NCBI RefSeq assembly: GCF_025995235.1
Contig: NZ_BAPT01000056.1
Span: 124,001 to 188,000, forward strand
Source of the DNA: Ameyamaea chiangmaiensis
GTDB taxonomy: Bacteria > Pseudomonadota > Alphaproteobacteria > Acetobacterales > Acetobacteraceae
Length of the DNA stretch: 64,000 nt
Reading direction: 5' to 3'
Position 1 is the first letter of the stretch. Each line of letters starts with the position of its first letter. The notes under the pieces are model-generated. The model did no database searches and was not told the origin of the DNA. It saw only the letters and a list, made by a program, of their open reading frames with translations. Positions 18,601-26,853 of this stretch are shown piece after piece. A program made the position numbers and the translations under genes.

Positions 18601-19276
18601 CCGGATTTCCGTCGGCAACATATACATCAATCGCAATATCGTCGGTGCGGTGGTCGGCGTGCAGCCGTTCGGCGGCCATGGACTGTCCGGTACCGGGCCG
18701 AAGGCCGGCGGTCCCCTGGCACTGTCCCGTCTTCGGCAGCCGGAGTCTGGGATGATCGTGGGCGCGGCGGCCACGCCCGACCCGGTTCTGACGGCGTGGT
18801 GCGGGCCGCAGATCATGGCCGCGACGCCGATGCTGCCGCCGGTAGACCGCGTTCTGGCCGGCCCGGTCGGCGAGATCAATCGCTACCAGACCCGGGCGCG
18901 CGGCACCGGTCTGTGTGACGCGACGACGCGCGAGGGACTGATGGCGCAGGTGGCGGCGTGCGTGGCGACGGGCAACAGGGCCGCCGTGACCGTCGCGGCC
19001 AAGGCGCTTCTGGGCGATGTGCCGCCGCCCATCGCCGGGTATCTGGTTGCATATTCGCCGTCGGACGCGGTCGATTTCGTACTTTTTGACGGTGGGGACG
19101 ACGCCTTTGCGCGTCTGCGCCACGCGTTCGCGGCGCGCCCGGGGGCGATCGTGCCGGTTTATCGTCGTGCGGCTGACGGTCGTTACCCGCTTGCGCTGCT
19201 GCAGGACGAGCGCTGCGTGTCGATCAACACGACGGCGGCGGGCGGAAACGCGAATTTGATGATGCTGGCGGGGTGA
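15677..19276 (+). CDS. putA: bifunctional proline dehydrogenase / glutamate-gamma-semialdehyde dehydrogenase PutA
   Basis: Oxidises proline to glutamate in two steps with a channelled intermediate. The FAD-dependent proline dehydrogenase barrel occupies roughly residues 150-470, with MVRLVKGAYWDSEIKRAQ near residue 357. The NAD-dependent aldehyde dehydrogenase follows: ISPWNFPLAIFLSQIA (near 692), FTGSTEVAHLI, FVAETGGQNAM (near 794) and the nucleophile in GQRCSALRI (near 828). The N terminus starts directly with the linker helices, so the ribbon-helix-helix repressor domain of enterobacterial PutA is absent. At 1199 residues it is longer than minimal PutA because of about 150 C-terminal residues, a known optional domain. 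ATG 15677 was chosen because the following residues match the family N terminus. Confidence 0.95.
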   Translation: MVTVPPTPFSAFLGPLPARSTPGRAVITAMYDVPEPLAVQPLLARAELPAPLAVQARACAVQLVEAMRRKGVRGAVQGLVREYDLSSEEGVALMCLAEALLRIPDRATRDALIRDKIGRGDWRAHLGRGASLFVNAATWGLVVSGRVLGTIDQAGLAGALNRLIARGGEPLIRGGVDVAMRILGEQFVTGQTIAEALRNSRALEARGFRYSYDMLGEAAATADDAARYFRDYETAIHAIGKAASGRGIYNGPGISIKLSALHPRYVRAQHGRVMTELLPRVAELARLARGYAIGLNIDAEESERLDLSLDIVEALCELSDLSGWDGLGLVVQAYQKRAPAVLDWLIALARRTSRRIMVRLVKGAYWDSEIKRAQVEGVADYPVYTRKAHTDVAYLACANTMLGARDALFPQFATHNAASLAAIHALAGANFCVGDYEFQCLHGMGETLYDEVVGADRLDRPCRIYAPVGTHETLLAYLVRRLLENGANSSFVNRIQDPSVPVDDLVADPVALVRAEPVPGARHPSIVLPRDLFGDGRANARGLNIADERVLADLETRFSMAFVARQDVVSDGEPDGASRRVLNPADHTDVVGSTVDADEGAVARAITRGDVAAPLWAAVPAAERSAILRRAADRLEAEMEDLLAPIMREAGKTVANAVGEVREAVDFLRYYAGLAETAGDVAAPLGLVLCISPWNFPLAIFLSQIAAALAAGNTVIAKPAEETPLIAARAIAILRAAGVPEAAVQAVCGDGGVGACLVADARVQGVMFTGSTEVAHLIAATLAERTTRTGHAVPFVAETGGQNAMIVDSSALSEQVVADVLMSAFDSAGQRCSALRILCVQDDVADRTLAMLRGALAELSVGNPDRLETDIGPVISADARATIEAHLRAMRAAGCRVTQAPLPDACARGTFVMPAVVEISDLSCLKREVFGPVLHVLRYRARQIDALVDAINALGYGLTFGLHTRIDATVARVVDRISVGNIYINRNIVGAVVGVQPFGGHGLSGTGPKAGGPLALSRLRQPESGMIVGAAATPDPVLTAWCGPQIMAATPMLPPVDRVLAGPVGEINRYQTRARGTGLCDATTREGLMAQVAACVATGNRAAVTVAAKALLGDVPPPIAGYLVAYSPSDAVDFVLFDGGDDAFARLRHAFAARPGAIVPVYRRAADGRYPLALLQDERCVSINTTAAGGNANLMMLAG

Positions 19277-19413
19277 AATCGTGTGCTCGCCCGTCTGCAT
19301 GACGATTGCGCGAGTCCGGGTTGCGGTCTTTTCTGCAGGTGTCGTCCGAACTATCGGCCAGGCGCGGCGCTGATTCGGTTGCACGCGAAACAGACGACAG
19401 CAGGAGCAAGCCC

Positions 19414-20259
19414 ATGGCGGCGTCACCCATTCCCGACATAACCCTGTCCGACGGCCACACGATCCCCGCGGTCGTGTTCGGCACCTTCAAGATGAACGGC
19501 AGGGAGGGTGTGGATGGCATGGTCAGCGCGATCAGGGCCGGATATCTCGGGCTCGATTCCGCCTTCAATTACGAGAACGAGGGCGCAGTGGGCGAGGCGA
19601 TGCGCCGTTCGGGCGTGTCGCGTGCCGATCTGCGCGTGGCGTCCAAGCTGCCGGGCCGGCGCCATGCCTATAACCAGGCGATCGTGACGATCGAGGAATC
19701 GCTCTACCGCGCCCAGCTCGACTACTACGATCTGTATCTGATTCACTGGCCCAACCCGAGCCAGGACAAATACGTCGACGCGTGGCGCGCGCTGATCGAG
19801 GCGCAGAAGCGCGGCATGATCCGTTCGATCGGAGTGTGCAATTTCCTGCCCGAGCATCTGCAGCGTCTGATCGACGAAACCGGTGTGACGCCGGCGATCA
19901 ACCAGATCGAGATGCACCCCTATTTCCCGCAGGACGAACAGCGCGCGTGGAACGCGGCGCATGGCATCGTGACCGAGGCGTGGTCGCCGCTGGGACGCGC
20001 GTCCACGCTGCTGTCCGATTCGAAGATCCAGTCAATCGCCGATGCGGTGGGCAGGAGCATCCCGCAGGTGATTCTGCGCTGGCACCATCAGCTCGATGCG
20101 ATCCCGCTGCCCAAATCCTCCACCAGGGAACGCCAGATCGAAAACCGCTCGATTTTCGATTTCGTATTGTCGCCCGACCAGATGGCGACGATTGCCACGC
20201 TCGCGCGCCCCGACGGCCGGACCCACGACCAGGATCCCGCCCGTTACGAAGAGATGTAG
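19414..20259 (+). CDS. aldo/keto reductase, 2,5-diketo-gluconate reductase-like
   Basis: NADPH-dependent carbonyl reductase with the AKR barrel, 281 residues. Catalytic tetrad regions are visible: GLDSAFNYENE (Asp and Tyr), VASKLPG (Lys) and LYLIHWPNP (His). GVCNFLPEHLQRL, INQIEMHPYF and the cofactor loop PLPKSSTRERQIEN follow. ATG 19414 sits behind AGGAGCAAGCCC; the frame is open further upstream without family resemblance. The substrate is not determinable, though acetic acid bacteria use such enzymes on ketogluconates and sugar ketones. It stands alone, 137 bases after putA and 60 bases before lpxB. Confidence 0.88.
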   Translation: MAASPIPDITLSDGHTIPAVVFGTFKMNGREGVDGMVSAIRAGYLGLDSAFNYENEGAVGEAMRRSGVSRADLRVASKLPGRRHAYNQAIVTIEESLYRAQLDYYDLYLIHWPNPSQDKYVDAWRALIEAQKRGMIRSIGVCNFLPEHLQRLIDETGVTPAINQIEMHPYFPQDEQRAWNAAHGIVTEAWSPLGRASTLLSDSKIQSIADAVGRSIPQVILRWHHQLDAIPLPKSSTRERQIENRSIFDFVLSPDQMATIATLARPDGRTHDQDPARYEEM

Positions 20260-20319
20260 CGGCCCGTCGTGCCGGGTGGCCCTTTGTCGCGCGCCCGGCA
20301 TGGTCTACAGGCGTGGGAC

Positions 20320-21525
20320 ATGACACAGCCTGCGACAGCCCCCTCCGCCCGTCCCGCCGCGGGCCCGCTGATCTGGATCCTGGCGGGGGAGGCAAGCGGC
20401 GACGTGCTGGGCGCGCGGCTGATGGATGCGCTGCGCGCGGTCCTGCCCGGTGTCGCGTTCCGTGGCGTGGGCGGCGTGCGCATGCAGGCGGCGGGGCTGG
20501 ACACGCTGTTTCCGCTGTCGGACCTCGCGGTCATGGGGCTGGTCGAGGTGTTGCCGCGTCTCCGGTTCCTCGCGCGTCGTTTGCGGGAGGCGGTGGCTGA
20601 TATCGAGGTCACGCACCCCGACCTGATCGTGACGATCGACTCGCCCGGCTTTACGTTGCGTCTTCTACGTCGTGTCGCGCCGCTGGGTATCCCACGCGTG
20701 CATTACGTCGCGCCGCAGGTGTGGGCGTGGCGCGAACACCGCGTGCGCGAATTCCCCGGGCTATGGGACCGATTGTTGTGCCTGCTGCCGTTCGAGCGGG
20801 CGTTTTTCGGACGGCATGGGCTGGACGCGCGTTTCGTCGGCCACCCCGTCCTGCAATCGGGGGCGGAGACGGGGAGCGCGGATCGTTTCCGCGCCCGTCA
20901 TGGCCTGGCGGCCGATGCGCCCATCCTGATCCTGATGCCGGGCAGCCGTCGGTCGGAGGCACCGAGGCTGCTGCCGGTATTCGGACGGATGCTGGCGCTG
21001 CTGCGCGATCGGGTGCCGGGGCTTGTGCCCGTGTTGCCGGTCTCGCCCGTCGTGGCCGACACCGTGCGCCGGGCCGTCGCACGTTGGCCAGTGGCGCCGG
21101 TGATCGTGACGGAGGTGGACGACAAGCACGACGCCTTCGCGGCGGCGGGGGCGGCACTGACGAAATCGGGCACATCGACGTTGGAACTGGCGCTGGCAGG
21201 GGTGCCGATGGCGGTGACGTATCGCGTCAATCCGCTGACCGCCGCCCTTGTTCGGCGACAGATCAAGGTGCCGTTCGTCGCGATGGTCAATCTGCTGGCC
21301 GGTCGGGCGCTGGTGCCCGAACTGCTACAGGAACGGTGCACGCCGGCTATTCTGACCGATGAGGTCGTGGCCCTGCTGCGCGATCCGGCGGTGGCCGAGG
21401 CGCAACGGGCGGGGTTCCGGGCGGTGATGGACAGCCTGAGCGCGTCCCACGCCACGCCGGCCGACGCGGCGGCAGCCGAAATCGTGGGGCTGCTCGCCGA
21501 ACGAGCGGCGGCTCAGGCGCCGTAG
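20320..21525 (+). CDS. lpxB: lipid-A-disaccharide synthase
   Basis: Joins UDP-2,3-diacylglucosamine and lipid X to the lipid A disaccharide (GT19). The 401 residues include the N-terminal ILAGEASGDVLGARLM, TIDSPGFTLRLL, HYVAPQVWAW, FVGHPVLQ, LMPGSRRSEAPRLLPVF and AALTKSGTSTLELALAGVPM. The start at ATG 20320 gives a normal N terminus; codons upstream to 20269 do not match. Unlike the usual lpxD-fabZ-lpxA-lpxB arrangement, the gene is alone here. Its last 13 bases overlap the convergent hisI. Confidence 0.95.
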   Translation: MTQPATAPSARPAAGPLIWILAGEASGDVLGARLMDALRAVLPGVAFRGVGGVRMQAAGLDTLFPLSDLAVMGLVEVLPRLRFLARRLREAVADIEVTHPDLIVTIDSPGFTLRLLRRVAPLGIPRVHYVAPQVWAWREHRVREFPGLWDRLLCLLPFERAFFGRHGLDARFVGHPVLQSGAETGSADRFRARHGLAADAPILILMPGSRRSEAPRLLPVFGRMLALLRDRVPGLVPVLPVSPVVADTVRRAVARWPVAPVIVTEVDDKHDAFAAAGAALTKSGTSTLELALAGVPMAVTYRVNPLTAALVRRQIKVPFVAMVNLLAGRALVPELLQERCTPAILTDEVVALLRDPAVAEAQRAGFRAVMDSLSASHATPADAAAAEIVGLLAERAAAQAP

Positions 21526-21929
21526 AGCACGTCCGGCGCGATCTCGGGCGGCATCAGTTCCACCGCGCCTTCGGGGCGCAGCGCGGTGTAGAAGCATGTG
21601 CGTCGGCCCGTATGACAGGCGACGCCCTTCTGCTCGACCAGCAGCAGGACCGCGTCACCGTCGCAATCCAGCCGCGCATCGACCAGCGTCTGCACCTGAC
21701 CGGAGCGCTCTCCCTTGCGCCACAGCGATTTGCGGGAACGGGAGAAGTAACACACACGGCCCGTCGCCAGTGTCTCGTCCAGCGCCGCGCGGTTCATCCA
21801 GGCCAGCATCAGCACCTCGCCGGTCGCATGGTCCTGCGCCACGGCCGTAATCAGCCCGTCGGCATTGAAGGCCACCCGGTCGAGCAGGGTGCTGCGCAGG
21901 GCGGGGTCCGTGATGGGCTGGGCGGTCAT
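21513..21929 (-). CDS. hisI: phosphoribosyl-AMP cyclohydrolase
   Basis: Opens the adenine ring of phosphoribosyl-AMP in histidine biosynthesis. The 138 residues are the monofunctional type without the fused HisE domain. Conserved VLMLAWMNRAAL, CYFSRSRKSLWRKGERSG, the metal-binding DCDGDAVLLLV and ACHTGRRTCFY are all present, including the zinc cysteines. It begins four bases after ygfZ stops on the same strand, so the two are co-transcribed. The 3' end overlaps lpxB by 13 bases in convergent orientation. Confidence 0.96.
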   Translation of the reverse strand: MTAQPITDPALRSTLLDRVAFNADGLITAVAQDHATGEVLMLAWMNRAALDETLATGRVCYFSRSRKSLWRKGERSGQVQTLVDARLDCDGDAVLLLVEQKGVACHTGRRTCFYTALRPEGAVELMPPEIAPDVLYGA

Positions 21930-21933
21930 CGGG

Positions 21934-22761
21934 TCAGCTTTCGTCGGCTTGGGTCAGGGCGGCGGACAGCCACGCGGGCGGTGCCGCGCGCAGCGGTGTC
22001 GTTGCGGCGTGTAGCGGTTCGTTGAACGCTTCGGTGCGCAGCATGGCAAGCCCGCGATGGCCCGCGACCGAACGCAGCGTGCCCACATCCTTCGTCCCGT
22101 TCGACACGATCGTGCCGGCCGGGGGCAGCGGTTGGTCGCCGATGACCGGCACCAGACGGCGGCGCACCAGACCGCGATAGCGCGTCCGGGCGGTCAGTTC
22201 CTGTCCCATGTAGCAGCCCTTGGTCCAGGAGATGCCGTTCAGCAGGTCGAAGTCCGCTTCCAGCAGCAGGGTCTTGTCCGGCTCGCAATCCTGTGCGCCA
22301 TCAGGAAGACCAAGGGCAATACGGTGCGCCTCATACGCGTCCGGCGTGGCGTTGACGCCGGTGACCGGGCCGATCACACGCCATCCGGCCGAGGGCAGGC
22401 GTGGATCGGGCACCACGATCGTGCCTTCGGGCATCGTGTCACCCCAGGCCGAGTGCACCGCAAGATCGGTGGCCTCGATCGCCACCTTGGCCCGCAGCCG
22501 ATAGCGCGACAGCTTCGGCGCCAGCAGTGCCGACTGCGCGGCGTCGCAATCAAGCAGGATGCGGGCGTTGGCCGGATCGTCGATCATGAAGAAATCGGCC
22601 AGATACTTGCCCTGTGCCGTCAGAAAGGCGCTCCAGACCACGCGGGCCCGCGGCAGGGCAAGCACGTCGTTGCTGACAAGCCCCTGCAGGAAGGACGCAC
22701 GGTCGTCGCCGCTGACGGACAGGACGGTGCGGGCGGGCAAGGGGGCGAGGAACGTTGGCAT
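21934..22761 (-). CDS. ygfZ: folate-binding protein YgfZ (iron-sulfur cluster assembly/repair)
   Basis: A 275-residue relative of the glycine cleavage T-protein. The signature WTKGCYMGQELTARTRYRG contains the KGCYxGQE motif with the conserved Cys. YgfZ binds tetrahydrofolate and supports certain iron-sulfur enzymes such as MiaB. I start at ATG 22761 (MPTFLAPLPAR); the frame is open to 22890 but would then run over the promoter side of the divergent glycosyltransferase. It is the first gene of a pair with hisI. Confidence 0.92.
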   Translation of the reverse strand: MPTFLAPLPARTVLSVSGDDRASFLQGLVSNDVLALPRARVVWSAFLTAQGKYLADFFMIDDPANARILLDCDAAQSALLAPKLSRYRLRAKVAIEATDLAVHSAWGDTMPEGTIVVPDPRLPSAGWRVIGPVTGVNATPDAYEAHRIALGLPDGAQDCEPDKTLLLEADFDLLNGISWTKGCYMGQELTARTRYRGLVRRRLVPVIGDQPLPPAGTIVSNGTKDVGTLRSVAGHRGLAMLRTEAFNEPLHAATTPLRAAPPAWLSAALTQADES

Positions 22762-22864
22762 GACCCGCACAAGAGTGGCGCCGCGTTCGGTCCGGGGCAA
22801 GGGGGGCAACGGGACGCGGGCGCGTGGTTGGAGGTTGACGGCGGCTGGGCTAAGTCTTGTCGCG

Positions 22865-23821
22865 ATGCGCATCCTTTTCATCACCGCCACGCGGCTGGGC
22901 GACGCCGTTCTGTCGACGGGCCTTCTGGATCACCTGATTCGTGTCCATCCCGATGCGCGTTTCACGATCGCCTGCGGCCCCGTCGCGGCGGGTCTGTTCG
23001 AGCACATGCCGCGCCGCGACCGCACGATCGTGGTCCGCAAGCGGCGTCTTGACCGGCACTGGTTCGATCTCTGGCGTGCCTGCGTGGGGACGCGCTGGGA
23101 TCTGGTGGTCGACCTGCGGGGCTCGGCGATCGGGTTCGCATTGTGGGCGCGCCGTCGCGTCGTGATGCGGGGCGGCCGACGCCCGGGCTTGCGGATCGGG
23201 CATCTGGGGGCGGCCCTGGGACTGCTCCCGCCGCCGTCTCCGGTCGTGTGGACGTCCCCGGCCGAACGGGCGGCGGCGGTCCTGTGCCTGCCGGACGGAG
23301 CGTTGTGGATCGGGATCGGCCCGACGGCGAACTGGGACGGCAAGGTCTGGCCCGCGGCGCGGTTCGTCGCCCTGTTCCGCGCGATCGTCGCCGTCTGGCC
23401 GCAGGCCCGTCCGGTCGTCCTGCGTGGCCCCGGCGTGACGGAGGCGTCGATCGCGGCGCCAGTGATCGAGGCCCTGCGCGGCGACGGCGTGGTCGATTCC
23501 GGGGGTGACCTGACGCTTCCGGCGGTCGCGGCCCTTCTGGGGCGGTGTGCGGTGTTCGTGGGCAACGATTCGGGCCTGATGCATCTTTCGGCGGCGGCCG
23601 GGACGGCTACACTGGGCCTGTTCGGGCCGTCGCGCGTGTCGGAATATGCACCGACCGGGCGGCTGGCCCGTTTCGTCACGGCCCCCGGCCCCGAGGGCAT
23701 GGCCCCGATCGCGGGACTGAGCGTCGAGACCGCCGCCACCGCCGCCCTTGCGATCCTGCGCGAGGATCAGGCGCATAGGGACGCGCAGTGCCCCGGGACG
23801 GGCGGGAGTACCGGTCCATGA
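22865..23821 (+). CDS. glycosyltransferase family 9 (heptosyltransferase-like)
   Basis: GT-B fold enzyme of 318 residues. The N terminus reads MRILFITATRLGDAVLSTGL, which is the ADP-heptose:LPS heptosyltransferase pattern. The C-terminal nucleotide-sugar site is FVGNDSGLMHLSAAAGT followed by LGLFGPS. It probably transfers heptose or a related sugar to the LPS core on the cytoplasmic face. The stop overlaps the start of the next glycosyltransferase by four bases (ATGA), and the amidotransferase gene follows, so the three form one unit. It is divergent from ygfZ with about 100 bases between. Confidence 0.88.
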   Translation: MRILFITATRLGDAVLSTGLLDHLIRVHPDARFTIACGPVAAGLFEHMPRRDRTIVVRKRRLDRHWFDLWRACVGTRWDLVVDLRGSAIGFALWARRRVVMRGGRRPGLRIGHLGAALGLLPPPSPVVWTSPAERAAAVLCLPDGALWIGIGPTANWDGKVWPAARFVALFRAIVAVWPQARPVVLRGPGVTEASIAAPVIEALRGDGVVDSGGDLTLPAVAALLGRCAVFVGNDSGLMHLSAAAGTATLGLFGPSRVSEYAPTGRLARFVTAPGPEGMAPIAGLSVETAATAALAILREDQAHRDAQCPGTGGSTGP

Positions 23822-24870
23822 CGGGCATACTGACACCGCCGGTGCGTGTGGCGCATGTCATGGCGGGTGCGCCGATGGGCGGCGCGGAGCTGTTTTTCGA
23901 ACGGTTGTGTGCCGCCCAGGCCGCCGCGCGGGACGACACCGATGTTCTGGCCGTCATCCGGCGCGAGGCGGGACGCGCGGGCAGGTTGCGTACGGCGGGC
24001 GTGCCCCTGCGCCAGATGGGATTTGGCGGCGCGCTGGACGTGCTGACCCGCGCGCGCCTGCGTCGCGCGTTGCACCGGTTCGCCCCGCGCGTCGTCGTGG
24101 CCTGGATGAACCGGGCCGCGCGGTTCACGCCCACCGGCCCATGGGTTCTGGCGGGGCGGCTGGGGGGGTTTTACGATCTGGGCTATTATCGGCATTGCGA
24201 TCATCTGATCGGCAACACGCGCGGTATCGTGCGGTGGCTGGGCGAGCAGGGGTGGCCGACCGCGCGCGCGCACTATCTGCCCAATTTCGCCATCGACTTC
24301 GGCGAAGCGGCACCGGTTCGGCCGGACTACGTGCCGCCCTCCGCGCCGCTGGTGCTCGCCCTCGGCCGGCTGCACACGAACAAGGCGTTCGACGTGCTGA
24401 TCCCGGCGATGCGCCGGGTACCCGACGCACATCTCGTCATCGCGGGCGAAGGGCCCGAGCGCGCCGCGCTCGAGGCGCTGGCGCGGCAGTGCGGCGTTGC
24501 CGCGCGGGTGCATATGCCGGGCTGGGTGCAGCAGACGGCGGGATTACTGGCGGCGTGTGACGTGCTGGTCTGTCCGTCGCGTCATGAACCGCTGGGCAAT
24601 GTCGTGATCGAGGCGTTTTCGGCGGGGCGCCCCGTGGTCGCCGCCCGCGCGCAGGGACCGGTGGAACTGATCACGCCGGGCGAGGACGGCCTGCTGGTGC
24701 CACTGGAAGACTTCGATGCCCTGGGAAACGCCATCGCATCGGTTGTCGAAGCACCTGATCTGGCCTGTCGGCTGGGGCGCGCCGGACGCCTGCGGTTCGA
24801 GGCCGAGTTCGCCAGTGCCCCGGTTTTGGCGCGCTGGCATGATTTTCTGACACGGGTCGGGAGGGGCTGA
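23818..24870 (+). CDS. glycosyltransferase family 4
   Basis: A retaining GT-B enzyme, 350 residues. N-terminal RVAHVMAGAPMGGAELFFE is the acceptor-side loop of GT4 proteins. The donor side has LVLALGRLHTNKAFDVLI, VIAGEGPERAALEALA and the E-x7-E motif HEPLGNVVIEAFSAGRPVV. ATG 23818 overlaps the preceding stop and has GGGAG about nine bases upstream. It lies between GT9 and the AsnB-like gene, one base before the latter. It probably adds a further sugar to LPS core or another surface glycan; donor and acceptor are unknown. Confidence 0.9.
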   Translation: MTGILTPPVRVAHVMAGAPMGGAELFFERLCAAQAAARDDTDVLAVIRREAGRAGRLRTAGVPLRQMGFGGALDVLTRARLRRALHRFAPRVVVAWMNRAARFTPTGPWVLAGRLGGFYDLGYYRHCDHLIGNTRGIVRWLGEQGWPTARAHYLPNFAIDFGEAAPVRPDYVPPSAPLVLALGRLHTNKAFDVLIPAMRRVPDAHLVIAGEGPERAALEALARQCGVAARVHMPGWVQQTAGLLAACDVLVCPSRHEPLGNVVIEAFSAGRPVVAARAQGPVELITPGEDGLLVPLEDFDALGNAIASVVEAPDLACRLGRAGRLRFEAEFASAPVLARWHDFLTRVGRG

Positions 24871-24871
24871 C

Positions 24872-26650
24872 ATGTGTGGGATCGCCGGTCTGTGCTGCGC
24901 GCGCGGGGCAGCCTGTGACGCGACGACCCTCGAACGCATGGCGCTGTCGCTGGCGCATCGAGGGCCGGACGGCACGCGCACCCGCCTGATGGGCAGTACG
25001 GGTTTTGTCCATACGCGTCTGGCGATCGTCGATCTGGCGGGCGGGGCGCAGCCGATCACGGTCGGCACGGGCACGATCGTCGCCAATGGCGAGATCTACA
25101 ACGACCCGTCACTGCGCGCCGGTCCCCTGCAGGGCGAAACCTTCTCCACACACAGTGACTGTGAACCCGCGCTGCACATGTGGATGCGTGAAGGGCCCGG
25201 TTTCGCGTCGTCGCTGCGCGGGATGTACGCCATCGCGCTGGGCGAAGGCGGCCAGGGGCATCAGGAAGAGGTTCTGTCGCGCGACCCGTTCGGGATCAAG
25301 CCGCTCTATTACGCCGAACGGCCGCAGGGCGTGGCCTTCGCGTCCGAGCCGCGCGCTCTGCTCGACAGTGGCGTCGTGCCCCGCGCGGTTGATCCGGGGG
25401 TGCGCGCCGAATTGCTGGGCCTTCAGTTTACCACGGGCCGGGAGACGATCTTTCCGGGCATCCGCCGCGTGCTGCCCGGCGAGACGATCCAGATCGCCGA
25501 CGGGCGTGTCCTGCACCGCCACCGGCTGTCGCCGATGCCCGAGGGGCCCATCGAGACGATCACGGAAGACGCGGCCCTCGCGCGGCTTGATCGGGCACTG
25601 GAAGACAGTGTGCAGGCCCATGAGCGCGCCGATGTGCCGTTCGGGCTGTTTTTGTCCGGCGGCGTGGACAGCGCCAGCGTTCTGGCCGTCATGGCGCGTC
25701 TGGGGCGGACGCGTGGTGCCGGTTCGCTCAAGGCCTGGACGGCATCCTTCGACGCACGCGGAGCAGCGGACGAGACGGCGCAGGCCGCGCATCTGGCCTC
25801 TGTTGCGGGGGCCGAGCATCGTGTGCTGCGCATCACGCGTGACATGGTCTGGGCGCATCTGCCCGCCATTGTCGCCTGCATGGACGACCCCGCCGCCGAT
25901 TACGCCATCATCCCGACCTGGCTTCTGGCGCGCGAGGCGCGGCGCGAGGTCAAGGTGATCCTGTCGGGCGAGGGCGGGGACGAACTGTTTGCGGGATACG
26001 GGCGCTATCGGCGTGCGATGAAGCCGTGGTGGCGCGGCGGTCGACGCATGCGGCGGCGCGCGATCTTCGATGGGCTGGGCATTCTACGCGACGATCTGCC
26101 CGGCTGGCGGCGTGGTATCGACGCCGCCGAACTCGACGCCCGTCACTGGTCGTCGCGCCTGCAACAGGCGCAGGCGGTGGACATCGCCGAATGGCTGCCG
26201 AACGACCTGTTGCTCAAGCTCGACCGCTGTCTCATGGCGCATGCGGTCGAGGGGCGCACGCCGCTGCTCGATCCCGTGGTCGCGCAGGCAGTCTGGCGCC
26301 TACCGGATTCCATGAAAGTGCGTGACGGACGCGGCAAGTGGTTGTTGCGGCGCTGGCTGGCGGGCGCGATGCCCGATGCACGACCGTTCGCACCCAAGCA
26401 GGGTTTCACTGTGCCGATAGGGGCGTGGATCGCCGAGGATGGGGGCCGGTTGGGGCCACTCGTCGCCCGACAGCCCGTCATCCGGGAACTTGCCCATCCA
26501 GAACGGGTCGAAGCGTTGTTTCATGCCTGTGCTGGTCACCGGACGGCGGCGGCCGCGTGGTCATTGCTGTTTTACGCTCTCTGGCATCGTGCGCTGATCG
26601 AGGAGAGGCCTGTTACTGGAAACGTGTTTGACGTTCTGGGAGATCGGTAA
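24872..26650 (+). CDS. asnB: asparagine synthetase (glutamine-hydrolysing) / AsnB-type amidotransferase
   Basis: A 592-residue two-domain enzyme. The class II glutaminase domain begins MCGIAGL with Cys2 as nucleophile, followed by LAHRGPDGT, VANGEIYN and RDPFGIKPLYY. The ATP-pyrophosphatase domain has the PP-loop GLFLSGGVDSASV, then VKVILSGEGGDELFAGYGRYRR and EGRTPLLDPVV. It either makes asparagine or, as AsnB-like proteins in glycan clusters do, amidates a sugar carboxylate. The row GT9-GT4-asnB with 1- to 4-base spacing favours a surface glycan role, which is inference. Just downstream the base composition drops. Confidence 0.88.
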   Translation: MCGIAGLCCARGAACDATTLERMALSLAHRGPDGTRTRLMGSTGFVHTRLAIVDLAGGAQPITVGTGTIVANGEIYNDPSLRAGPLQGETFSTHSDCEPALHMWMREGPGFASSLRGMYAIALGEGGQGHQEEVLSRDPFGIKPLYYAERPQGVAFASEPRALLDSGVVPRAVDPGVRAELLGLQFTTGRETIFPGIRRVLPGETIQIADGRVLHRHRLSPMPEGPIETITEDAALARLDRALEDSVQAHERADVPFGLFLSGGVDSASVLAVMARLGRTRGAGSLKAWTASFDARGAADETAQAAHLASVAGAEHRVLRITRDMVWAHLPAIVACMDDPAADYAIIPTWLLAREARREVKVILSGEGGDELFAGYGRYRRAMKPWWRGGRRMRRRAIFDGLGILRDDLPGWRRGIDAAELDARHWSSRLQQAQAVDIAEWLPNDLLLKLDRCLMAHAVEGRTPLLDPVVAQAVWRLPDSMKVRDGRGKWLLRRWLAGAMPDARPFAPKQGFTVPIGAWIAEDGGRLGPLVARQPVIRELAHPERVEALFHACAGHRTAAAAWSLLFYALWHRALIEERPVTGNVFDVLGDR

Positions 26651-26685
26651 AGGCACGAACCGTGCTGCGCGGATATGTGCCTTTA
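26648..26685 (+). terminator. possible stem-loop after asnB
   Basis: A 9-bp perfect inverted repeat, TAAAGGCAC and GTGCCTTTA, starts at the asnB stop codon, with a 20-nt loop. It lacks a clean T-run after the stem, so termination is only a possibility. Confidence 0.4.
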
Positions 26686-26853
26686 TGGTTCTGGTAGTGG
26701 TTTGGGCACACCCCATGGTCGCCATGAATGCCTGAGATTCGCCCGGATGAAGGTATGCCGCGGTCTTGCATACCTTCCCAACGATTCTTCTCCGGTATCA
26801 GCGGGCCTTCAGTTTTTTCATCAGAACCGTTTTTGTTTTGCGCGCGGTTACGT

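Noticed and set aside
16934..19426. Open frame of 830 codons antisense to putA
   Set aside because: Composition of a GC-rich shadow, no family motif, and it covers the catalytic half of PutA.
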